Positions 1-5,475 of a stretch of DNA of 10,425 nt are shown here, in pieces. The DNA comes from Elusimicrobiota bacterium. GTDB lineage: Bacteria > Elusimicrobiota > Elusimicrobia > 2-01-FULL-59-12 > JACPXA01. How positions within the stretch are numbered: the stretch's first letter is position 1; each line of letters opens with the position of its first letter. The position numbers were made by a program, and so were the translations under genes. The notes under the pieces were generated by a model. It worked only from the letters and a program-made list of their open reading frames with translations. It did no database searches and was not told where the DNA came from. The stretch is taken from assembly GCA_016196785.1 (NCBI GenBank), contig JACPXA010000139.1, positions 1 to 10,425 on the forward strand, written 5' to 3'.

Positions 1-2
1 AA

Positions 3-311
3 CCGCGCCAGGTGACGAAGCTGATGGTCCGCTCCCTGTCGACCTTCCTCGTGCTCTGTCGCGGTGCCCTACGTCTCTACCAACCCCAGGGGCCCGCGAG
101 AAAGCTGGAGGCGCTCGCCGCGCTGGCACGCCATGTGCCCATTCAGACACACGTCTTCGAGACGATCAACCAATTAAAGGGTGGTAAGAAGGTCCCTCGG
201 GTCGTACCAGACGACCTCTTTGGGGAGTACCTGCGGGCCATCGAATCCATCGTGGAGGCCGTCGACGCGTTGCTGCATCCTCGCTACTCACAAGGGGGTC
301 AACAGACATGA
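3..311 (+). CDS. Hypothetical protein, C-terminal part (5' end outside window)
   Basis: The frame is open from the window edge through a GTG at 12 to a TGA at 309-311, so this is most likely the C-terminal ~100 residues of a longer protein, not a gene starting at 12. The visible part is mostly helical: a hydrophobic/basic helix (LSTFLVLCRGALRLY), a segment PARKLEALAALARHV, a loop rich in K/G/P, then an acidic-amphipathic helix ending in AIESIVEAVDALLHPR. This layout is reminiscent of the helical tail that follows a nucleotidyltransferase-like domain in some bacterial proteins, but the diagnostic part is not in the window, so the function is unassigned. Its stop overlaps the start of the next gene as ATGA, which implies co-transcription and translational coupling with the LemA-family gene. 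Confidence 0.6.
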   Translation, partial: PRQVTKLMVRSLSTFLVLCRGALRLYQPQGPARKLEALAALARHVPIQTHVFETINQLKGGKKVPRVVPDDLFGEYLRAIESIVEAVDALLHPRYSQGGQQT

Positions 312-874
312 AAAAGTGGATGGTGCTGGGGATTGTTCTGATGGTGCTCGTGGGCTTTCCTGGTTGCGTGGCGCTGGGTACTTATAACACCCTGGTCCAG
401 TGGCAGGAGGCCATGCACGAAAGTTGGGCGCAGGTGGAGAACGTCTTGCAACGACGCTACGACCTGATTCCCAACCTCGTCAACACCGTCAAGGGCTACG
501 CGAGCCATGAACGGGGGGTGCTAGAAGAAGTCACGCGGCTTCGGAGCCAGTGGGGCGAGGCGAAAACGCTCGATGAGAAAGTGGGCGCCGCCCAACAACT
601 GGAGGGGGCCTTGGGACGCCTGATGGTGGTCGTGGAGCGCTATCCCGACCTGAAAGCGAACCAGAATTTCTTGGCGCTCCAGGATGAGCTGGCGGGAACC
701 GAGAACCGGATTGCGGTCGAGCGACGGCGCTACAACGAGGTCGTCAGGAGCTACAACGTCGCGGTGCGGAGCTTTCCTGCCAACCTCATCGCGGGGCTCA
801 CCGGCTTTCACCTCAGCACGCCATACTTTGAGGCGGGTCACGAGGCGAAGGAGGTTCCTAAAGTTCAGTTCTGA
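308..874 (+). CDS. LemA family protein
   Basis: 188 residues, the usual LemA length. The N-terminus MKKWMVLGIVLMVLVGFPGC is a short basic plus hydrophobic signal; C20 could be a lipoprotein acylation site, although FPGC is a poor lipobox, so it may instead be a simple membrane anchor. Family motifs are seen in order: YNTLV with AW..VENVLQRRYDLIPNLVNTVKGYASHE (residues ~26-68), then ERYPDLKANQNFLALQDELAGTENRIAVERRRYNEVVRSYN and FPANLIAGLTGF. The fold is expected to be a long antiparallel helical bundle outside the inner membrane. ATG 308 is supported by AAGGGGG at 292-298, 9 nt upstream, and by the ATGA overlap with the preceding gene. LemA genes often sit beside a TPM-domain membrane protein; none follows here, the next gene being tatA-like. 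The biochemical role of the family is poorly defined. Confidence 0.93.
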   Translation: MKKWMVLGIVLMVLVGFPGCVALGTYNTLVQWQEAMHESWAQVENVLQRRYDLIPNLVNTVKGYASHERGVLEEVTRLRSQWGEAKTLDEKVGAAQQLEGALGRLMVVVERYPDLKANQNFLALQDELAGTENRIAVERRRYNEVVRSYNVAVRSFPANLIAGLTGFHLSTPYFEAGHEAKEVPKVQF

Positions 875-940
875 CGGCATTGAGAGGTCTTGAGCAAGAA
901 CACCGTCCAGAAGGCGGCGTTCGCTACGGAGGTAAGTCCT

Positions 941-1144
941 ATGGGGGGAGTTGGGTTTCCAGAATTGCTCGTCATCCTGGTCATTGCCCTTCTGGTCTTT
1001 GGGGGCAAGCGTTTGCCCGAGGTCGCCAGGGGACTGGGGGAAGCCATCCGCGAGTTCCAGAAGGCCCTGCGAGGAGGCGAGCAAGGGGCTGAGGAGCAGA
1101 AGAAAGACCGGAGTTCGGGCGGGCCTCAGAGTCCCACGGGCTAG
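941..1144 (+). CDS. tatA: Sec-independent protein translocase subunit TatA/E
   Basis: 67 residues. One transmembrane helix (ELLVILVIALLVF, residues ~8-20) is followed by the FGGKRLPE hinge, an amphipathic helix (VARGLGEAIREFQKAL) and a charged, disordered tail. This is the diagnostic TatA/TatE layout; the protein oligomerises in the inner membrane to let folded twin-arginine substrates through. ATG 941 is chosen over an in-frame TTG at 890 for two reasons: the polar N-terminal extension from TTG is not a family feature, and GGAGGT at 928-933 sits 7 nt before ATG 941. The gene lies 66 bp after the LemA-family gene on the same strand and could share its transcript. No tatB or tatC is visible, so this is either an orphan TatA or the other tat genes lie elsewhere. 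The short tail argues for TatA/E over TatB. Confidence 0.92.
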   Translation: MGGVGFPELLVILVIALLVFGGKRLPEVARGLGEAIREFQKALRGGEQGAEEQKKDRSSGGPQSPTG

Positions 1145-1164
1145 GCTGACTTGCGCTAGGGGGG

Positions 1165-1197
1165 ACACCAGGCTCAACAGAACGAGCACGCTGGTGT
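1165..1197. terminator. Inverted repeat between convergent genes
   Basis: ACACCAG at 1165-1171 pairs perfectly with CTGGTGT at 1191-1197 around a 19-nt loop, in the gap between the convergent tatA gene and the minus-strand membrane-protein gene. Its position suits a bidirectional terminator. No T-tract follows on either strand and the loop is long, so the assignment is weak. Confidence 0.25.
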
Positions 1198-1254
1198 TAA
1201 ATCGGAAGACCCCGTGCGAAGATCGTCCTAGGAGTAGCAATCGGTCTACCACGG

Positions 1255-1536
1255 CTATCGTGTGGGGCCTCTCCACCGGGCCCAGAAATAGGTCAACGGC
1301 ACGAAGCTCATGAGAGCATACACCCGGAACGCACCCAATTGTCGTGCCGGTGATGACCAACCCAGCAGATACACGGTGGCGATCGATGCGACCCAGGAGA
1401 GGATGATCGCAAGACGCCGCTTCGGAAGGCAGCGAGACACGAAACGGACATACCCGTACATCAGAACTGAGCTGGTAAAGAGTGCCCACATGGACCAGTC
1501 GAACACATCCTCGAGTTGAACCAGCCAGTGGCGCAT
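1255..1536 (-). CDS. Small three-helix membrane protein, function unknown
   Basis: 93 residues with three hydrophobic segments: ~12-32 (FDWSMWALFTSSVLMYGYV), ~42-60 (LAIILSWVASIATVYLLGW) and ~68-86 (AFRVYALMSFVPLTYFW). The loops between them are basic (SRCLPKRR, SSPAR). This aromatic-rich, loop-charged pattern looks like a real inner-membrane protein and not a chance frame. The ATG at 1534-1536 has GAGGT about 10 nt upstream on the minus strand, a usable but not ideal ribosome site. I do not recognise the family. It converges on tatA and has no same-strand neighbour in the window, so context gives no functional clue. Confidence 0.55.
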   Translation of the reverse strand: MRHWLVQLEDVFDWSMWALFTSSVLMYGYVRFVSRCLPKRRLAIILSWVASIATVYLLGWSSPARQLGAFRVYALMSFVPLTYFWARWRGPTR

Positions 1537-1648
1537 CGTGGCACGACCTCATCGTGCAGTCTAGCATTTCTCGTCCCCGCACGTATTACAGCACGTAGGT
1601 GATGAGAGCGCAAGCCAGATCGAGACGATCACATGGCAGGCTATTTGA

Positions 1649-1694
1649 CCTTCACCCTTCATCGAGAGCGCCCCGCAGTCATGTTGATAGGCGC
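1649..1694 (+). repeat. 46-bp repeat, copy 1
   Basis: This segment matches the reverse complement of 8881-8926 at 45 of 46 positions; the only difference is T at 1662 versus C in the other copy. It begins with two CCTTCAY heptads (1649-1662). In one frame the rest reads RERPAVMLIGA, the same peptide as the signal-peptide region of the large minus-strand protein, and that reading frame stops soon after (LI then TGA). It is therefore a detached fragment of an element or gene start, not a gene. Confidence 0.85.
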
Positions 1695-1794
1695 TCTGAT
1701 ATGAGTGCACGAAGGGGAGTTCGTCTTCTTCATCTGGTGTGCTACAATTGGATCCATGAAACCGTATTTGCGGCTTGCGAGAGGTGCTGAAGAC

Positions 1795-1818
1795 GGCGCC
1801 CAAGGTACCCTGGGCGCC
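1795..1818. repeat. GC-rich palindrome upstream of Cache-sensor gene
   Basis: A near-perfect 24-nt dyad: GGCGCCCA (1795-1802) pairs with TGGGCGCC (1811-1818), with three further pairs inside and a single A/C mismatch. It lies 63 bp before the ATG at 1882. It could be an operator, a terminator without a T-tract, or a hairpin in the leader RNA. Nothing in the sequence decides between these. Confidence 0.5.
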
Positions 1819-1881
1819 GTAGTCATATAGATTGGGCATGTGCCTAAAGATCTTGTTTGGAAATGCAAGGAGCTGGGGTTG

Positions 1882-2985
1882 ATGGTTGATCCTCACCGGA
1901 GCCCCTCGACACTTCCAGCCGCTGGTGGGGTGATGCGTTTCCTGCACGCTCCTCCCACCCCGCGGAGCGTCGTATGGGGCTCGAGTCTTGTGCTCGCGTT
2001 GCTCACCATCATGGTGTTCGTGACACATCGCGTCAATATCCGTGTGGGACGCCGCCAGGTGCTGCGCAACCTGACAGTGACCGCCCACCTTGCATCAGAG
2101 ATTGTTGGAGAAACGCTAGGACAAACCCTGCTCTTTGAGCGGATGTTAGCTGAGCAACCAGATTTTCGCACGGCAGTGCAGCAACAGGATGCCGACCAGT
2201 TACGTCGCCTCTTGCAGCATTTCCTGCCTTTGGCGCCGGGAGCAGAGGCGGCCATTATCGTCGCCCCCTCAGGAGCTGTCATCGCCGCCTACCCGGATCG
2301 TCCGGAGCTGAACGGCTACTCATTGATGCACGACGAGGGCTTCCTCGGCGCGCAGCGTGGAGGCTGGCACGCCTATGTCTCCGCGGTGCACTTGCGCGGA
2401 GGTGAATCGCTTGAAAAAGTGTCGGAGGTCGTTCTGCCAATTAGTGATGGCAATGTGGTACTCGCCGCGTTGCAAGTCCAGCATCGGGTAGAAACCATCA
2501 AGTCCTGGATTCAGAAGATCCGGATCGATCCCGGCGGGTTCCTCTACGTCGTCGATCAGCATGACCAGCTTGTTGTGTATCCCTTCCAGGTGCTCCCTGG
2601 GCAACCAAAGGTCGTGTCCACCTGGCCACCAGTGGCCTACTACCTTTCTCCGGAGGGCGGATCACTCATGTTTCGTGGCGGGCGCCATCCCGAGCGGTGG
2701 TTAGCTGGAGTGTATCCCATCGGGTCAACCGGTTGGCGTGTGGTGGCTGTACAACCTGAGCGTGAAGCGTTCCGTGTGCTCCACCACCTGTTCTGGCCGA
2801 TGGGGGTGCTTGTCGCGCTCCTCTTTATCGTCGTGATTGTCCTTGGTCTGCGCTGGGTACAGGTTCAGAGGGCTAACTTCCAGTTGCTCCAGTACAGCGA
2901 CCAGTTGGCCAAGGCGTTGCAGGAGGCGTCGCGCCAGTCAACGAGCGGACCACCGCCAGCGCCGAAAGACAGACCGAACCCATGA
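1882..2985 (+). CDS. Membrane-anchored dCache sensor protein without output domain
   Basis: 367 residues. One transmembrane helix lies at ~29-48, followed by a large extracytoplasmic domain (~50-300), a second transmembrane helix (~301-323) and a short cytoplasmic tail with coiled-coil character (QRANFQLLQYSDQLAKALQEASRQ) ending in a proline-rich stretch. The external part has the double Cache/PDC pattern: AAIIVAPSGAVIAAYPDR, VVLPISDGNVVLAALQVQ, then IKSWIQKIRIDPGGFLYVVDQHDQLVVYP, which matches the small-ligand-binding fold of chemoreceptors and sensor kinases. No HAMP, kinase, GGDEF or methyl-accepting region follows. ATG 1882 is preferred because AAGGAG at 1867-1872 is 9 nt away; GTG 1840 and ATG 1933 are alternatives. 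The stop overlaps the next start as ATGA. The ligand is unknown. Confidence 0.85.
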   Translation: MVDPHRSPSTLPAAGGVMRFLHAPPTPRSVVWGSSLVLALLTIMVFVTHRVNIRVGRRQVLRNLTVTAHLASEIVGETLGQTLLFERMLAEQPDFRTAVQQQDADQLRRLLQHFLPLAPGAEAAIIVAPSGAVIAAYPDRPELNGYSLMHDEGFLGAQRGGWHAYVSAVHLRGGESLEKVSEVVLPISDGNVVLAALQVQHRVETIKSWIQKIRIDPGGFLYVVDQHDQLVVYPFQVLPGQPKVVSTWPPVAYYLSPEGGSLMFRGGRHPERWLAGVYPIGSTGWRVVAVQPEREAFRVLHHLFWPMGVLVALLFIVVIVLGLRWVQVQRANFQLLQYSDQLAKALQEASRQSTSGPPPAPKDRPNP

Positions 2986-3542
2986 AGGATCCTCGCCCCC
3001 GTTTCTCTCGGCTCCGGCTGCTGGCAGCAAGCTTCGCGTGTTGTCTTGCGGCATCTACCATGCTGTTGGCCGGGGAACACTCGCTGAGAGTCAAGGTGTT
3101 TAATCCCACCCATGCGCCCGTTCTGCTCAAAGATCCACAAGCCATACTCATTGAAGAGTTCGTCGATCCTGGAGAAGAGTGGTCGCCAGGAGCCCCGCGC
3201 AGTAGAGTGAATTCTGTGAACCGTCCGCGAGTCTCCGTGTTTACGGTGAAAGGTGCCGTGGACTGCATAAATCAGTCCCCGCAGGTTGTTGAAGCGGTAG
3301 GTTTGACGGTGGTCAGCTTAGATGCATTTCATGAACGGACGCAGTCGCTGCTGCAATCAGCCAGTTACACATCTCAGCATGCGCATCTATCCCTTGCCCG
3401 GCAGGGTTCCAGAAAGCTTGAATGGACGCAGCGTGCCAACTCCAGGGATATCTACGAACTTGCCATCGTCGTGCGAGCGGTACGGTTTGCCGATGGAAGC
3501 GTGTGGCGAGCCCCTCAGGAGGAACTCGTCGATATCTTCTAA
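2982..3542 (+). CDS. Secreted protein of unknown function, coupled to Cache sensor
   Basis: 186 residues. The N-terminus has several arginines followed by a hydrophobic core (LLAASFACCLAASTMLLA) and a likely signal-peptidase cut after A30, so the product should be periplasmic or secreted. The mature part looks beta-rich (SLRVKVFNPTHAPVLL near its start, and AIVVRAVRFADGSVW near the C-terminus) and may be Ig-like, but I recognise no named family. There is one cysteine in the mature protein (AVDCINQ). The start codon overlaps the stop of the Cache-sensor gene (ATGA at 2982-2985) and there is no strong ribosome site of its own, so translation is probably coupled. An extracytoplasmic partner or ligand-presenting protein for the sensor is a reasonable inference, not something the sequence shows. 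Confidence 0.75.
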   Translation: MKDPRPRFSRLRLLAASFACCLAASTMLLAGEHSLRVKVFNPTHAPVLLKDPQAILIEEFVDPGEEWSPGAPRSRVNSVNRPRVSVFTVKGAVDCINQSPQVVEAVGLTVVSLDAFHERTQSLLQSASYTSQHAHLSLARQGSRKLEWTQRANSRDIYELAIVVRAVRFADGSVWRAPQEELVDIF

Positions 3543-3804
3543 AGCGAGGGGCTTCCACGCCAGTTGCCTACAGAAGCCCTTTCGACTCCCAGAAGCGACG
3601 ACGCTCCAGGGCTCGAAGTGGGCCGTCGGCCCAGCTGTCCTGCGCAGAGAGTGTGGGGTGCTAGAGGTGACTTCTAGCCGAGCGGGCTAGTGGCACGCCT
3701 TTCGTTGGGGAAAATAACGGTCGCAGCACAGGCTCCCACTCCCACGGCGGCAGGGTCAGCCAAGTTCTCAACGAGTGCGCGAAGGGGAGTCACTCAAACG
3801 GCTC

Positions 3805-3840
3805 AGAGCGGATGTTCCCTCCGTTGAGGGACTCCGCTCT
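3805..3840. repeat. Long imperfect hairpin
   Basis: AGAGCGGA (3805-3812) pairs with TCCGCTCT (3833-3840). Inside this, GTTCCCTC pairs with GAGGGAC with one bulged base, closing on a CGTT loop. That makes about 15 base pairs in 36 nt, much more than expected by chance. It has no T-tract, so it is either a REP-like element or part of a structured RNA. Confidence 0.6.
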
Positions 3841-3920
3841 AGTCGTGTGTGGGGCAGGGAGTGGTGGGGGCTTGCCATAGAGGGCCGGCTTGAGGCGGTC
3901 TGGCGAACTGACCGGCCCCG

Positions 3921-3969
3921 CGCTGAGTGATACGATGACCACCACCGAGCTTGAGACATCACTCAGTGG
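3921..3969. repeat. Inverted repeat with 26-nt loop
   Basis: CGCTGAGTGAT (3921-3931) pairs with ATCACTCAGTG (3958-3968) through nine perfect pairs, one G-T wobble and a closing C-G. It lies directly after the GGGCCGG/CCGGCCC stem, so three stems follow each other within about 165 nt (3805-3969). Confidence 0.5.
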
Positions 3970-4092
3970 CGGCGGCAACGATGTCAACAGCGAGAGCGAT
4001 TCAACCGAAGCCGCGGTGGGTGATCATGCAGACGATTGCTCAGTCGCAGGCTTGATTGCCTGCCCGTCGATTCCCTAAGTTCCTTCCGAACA

Positions 4093-4902
4093 TCACGATG
4101 ATGTTTCGGCGTAGGGGGCCTGGGCGAAACGAAGACCCAGGGCGCGAATCGCCTCTTTGCCGCGGATCGTCAAGTCCGTCAGAAACAGAAACTGCTCGCG
4201 GCTTTCATTCACATACGCCTTCAGACGATAATGCGTGCCCCAGGGCTTTTCGAGCACGATCACGGTAACAGGCGAATGTGGCTTACGGTAAGCACTGCTA
4301 TGGGCGATCTCTCTGAGGCGACGGCTCGCGGCAAGCGCGTCATGGTCCGGGTGCAGATAAAAATCAGCGACGCACAATAAGCTACGATTGCCGCTGGTGG
4401 CATTGAAGATGCTGGACGTCCAGAGGCGCACGTGGGGAATGATCACCTCGGTATCGTCAGGAGTCACGATCCGCACCGCCCGCGCGTCGATGGATTTTAC
4501 TTCACCATAGGCGCCGTCTACCTCGATCCAATCTCCGGGCTGGTAGGTGTTCTCGAGCACCGTGACCAGTCCCGCAAGCAGACTGCTGACATAATCCTTG
4601 AGCGCGAAAGCCAGCGCCAGGCCAATACTGACCAACAGCGCCACAATATCCTGGAATGTCGGCTCTACCACAATCGGTACGATGATCACAACGGCGATGA
4701 GTCCTATCAAAAAGCGCGTAATCGGGATAAGACGCAGGATTGAGAGGCGCAGGCGGGATGGCGCTTTTTCTGCGAGACGGCGAGCTATTCGCCGGAAGAT
4801 AAATGCAAGACAACCTGCCAGAAAAAGTACAGCCCAAACAGTGAGCACGTCCCACCGGGACAACGGGCGCAAGAGATTCCACGTGTCAACGCTTTGGTTC
4901 AT
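4093..4902 (-). CDS. MscS family mechanosensitive ion channel
   Basis: 269 residues, near the length of the small-conductance MscS core. Transmembrane helices lie at ~18-37 and ~60-80, then the glycine/alanine-rich pore helix (ALLVSIGLALAFALKDYVSSLLAGLVTVLENTY, ~88-120). The conserved beta domain begins QPGDWIEVDGAYGEVKSIDARAVRIVTPDDTEVIIPH, followed by an alpha-beta C-terminal domain. Channels of this family open under membrane tension and protect cells from hypo-osmotic shock; some family members instead respond to other stimuli. The ATG at 4902 has no clear ribosome-binding site just upstream on the minus strand, but the N-terminus fits the family. A hairpin, CCGAACATC/GATGTTTCGG (4086-4110), spans the stop codon and could end transcription, though it lacks a T-tract. 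The gene stands alone between two gene-poor regions. Confidence 0.93.
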   Translation of the reverse strand: MNQSVDTWNLLRPLSRWDVLTVWAVLFLAGCLAFIFRRIARRLAEKAPSRLRLSILRLIPITRFLIGLIAVVIIVPIVVEPTFQDIVALLVSIGLALAFALKDYVSSLLAGLVTVLENTYQPGDWIEVDGAYGEVKSIDARAVRIVTPDDTEVIIPHVRLWTSSIFNATSGNRSLLCVADFYLHPDHDALAASRRLREIAHSSAYRKPHSPVTVIVLEKPWGTHYRLKAYVNESREQFLFLTDLTIRGKEAIRALGLRFAQAPYAETSS

Positions 4903-5168
4903 AGCTACGAACAGGGTAGCACAATCAAGAGCGATGTGAAGTCATTTGATCAGCCCTAGCAAGCACCCCTTTGACTATCAAGCATTGAAGCAGGTTCCTG
5001 GCTACCATACCACACACCAGTTGAGAAATTCGTCCGGGAGAACGCCAGCGGTCCGCCACCTGAGTGAGCCTGAGGGGAGCGCCGGCGCTTACTAAACGCT
5101 ATTCTGTTTGCACAGAGTCATACTAAACGCAACACTAGTTACAGATAGTAAGACCGGTAGCGACTCCC
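4903..5168. other. Intergenic region upstream of the MscS gene
   Basis: No gene is seen. It contains TTGACTATCAA, a short dyad at 4973-4983, and two direct copies of TACTAAACGC (5090-5099 and 5121-5130), 31 bp apart start to start. No convincing -35/-10 pair for the MscS gene was found on the minus strand. Confidence 0.4.
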
Positions 5169-5342
5169 CTACCGCGGGACCTGCGCTAGCAGCTTCTGGA
5201 ATGCCTCGAGCTGCCGTGCCGGATCGGCAATCTAAGCCAGTGGGCGCAGGCGGTTCTCGCTGAAGAAGCGGATCGCCTGCTGGTCCGTCAGGCGCAGGAG
5301 CCGCTCCTGCCTTTGGCCAATAGGTCGAAGGGCTCTCTCCAT
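5169..5342 (-). pseudogene. Decayed reading frame interrupted by an amber stop
   Basis: Read from the ATG at 5340-5342 on the minus strand, 36 codons of protein-like sequence (containing LTDQQAIRFFSENRLRPLA) end in TAG at 5232-5234. The same frame continues for 20 more codons (IADPARQLEAFQKLLAQVPR) to TAG at 5169-5171. Both halves have the amphipathic-helix character of a real protein and stay in one frame, which suggests a fragment with one nonsense mutation. The family is not recognised; a remnant of a mobile-element or toxin-antitoxin gene is possible but unsupported. The 7-bp perfect stem at 5294-5310 (GCAGGAG/CTCCTGC) lies inside it. Confidence 0.3.
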
Positions 5343-5475
5343 GAGGGGGAAAGGAGCGCGTCAGGAGAGAGAAGTTCGAGCGGATGAAATTGTGAGGCGA
5401 TGGGCGAAAAAATTAGAGGAGATGCAACCGTTCTTATCCTGGGGAGCGTCTTCCTGCGGAAGAGACGGCTATTGA
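5341..5475 (+). CDS. Possible small ORF or gene fragment (44 aa)
   Basis: From ATG 5341 this frame runs 44 codons to TGA at 5473-5475, and the frame is also open upstream of the ATG. The middle part (ADEIVRRWAKKLEEMQPF) has a convincing charged-helix composition. There is no ribosome-binding site before the ATG, and its last 7 bp overlap, antisense, the 3' end of the large minus-strand gene. It may be the tail of a decayed gene instead of an active small protein. It shares only its first two bases with the minus-strand frame ending at 5342, so both could be remains of one eroded locus. Confidence 0.25.
   Translation: MRGKGARQEREVRADEIVRRWAKKLEEMQPFLSWGASSCGRDGY

Larger units (their letters stand above)
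1537..1881. other. Intergenic stretch with repeat fragment and palindrome
   Basis: No credible gene is seen in this stretch. It holds two close copies of GCACGTA (1578-1584 and 1590-1596), one copy of a 46-bp repeat (1649-1694), an 18-bp motif shared with 3773-3790, a possible -10 element TACAAT at 1743-1748 and a GC-rich palindrome at 1795-1818. It forms the upstream region of the Cache-sensor operon. Confidence 0.5.
3543..4092. other. 550-bp non-coding region rich in inverted repeats
   Basis: No frame here looks like protein; the short open frames are low-complexity and overlap in several phases. Hairpin-forming segments are dense. They include TGGGCC/GGCCCA (3619-3633), GCTAGAGG/TTCTAGC with a 3-nt loop (3660-3678), the long hairpin at 3805-3840, GGGCCGG/CCGGCCC (3882-3918), an 11-bp stem at 3921-3969 and GCAGGC/GCCTGC (4046-4063). 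None is followed by a T-tract. The region separates a plus-strand operon from the 3' end of the minus-strand MscS gene, so no promoter for a flanking gene is required here. Confidence 0.5.

Noticed and set aside
521..1582. Long minus-strand open frame (353 codons) opposite the LemA and tatA genes
   Set aside because: It lies antisense to two clearly recognisable genes, is arginine/leucine-rich and shows no domain; it is a by-product of high GC content.
1756..1830. 24-codon frame beginning ATGAAACCG upstream of the sensor gene
   Set aside because: No ribosome-binding site, and its second half is formed by the palindrome at 1795-1818.
1561..2088. Minus-strand frame of 175 codons across the sensor gene start
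   Set aside because: Histidine/cysteine-rich low-complexity product overlapping the repeat and the sensor gene; no motif.
3768..4078. Several 60-70 codon frames on both strands in the hairpin-rich region
   Set aside because: Composition is low-complexity (serine, threonine and arginine-rich), the frames overlap each other, and none has a ribosome site.
5450..5465. TCTTCC/GGAAGA hairpin as terminator of the large gene
   Set aside because: The stem is only 6 bp and no T-tract follows on the minus strand; the nearest T-run is about 30 nt further on without a stem.
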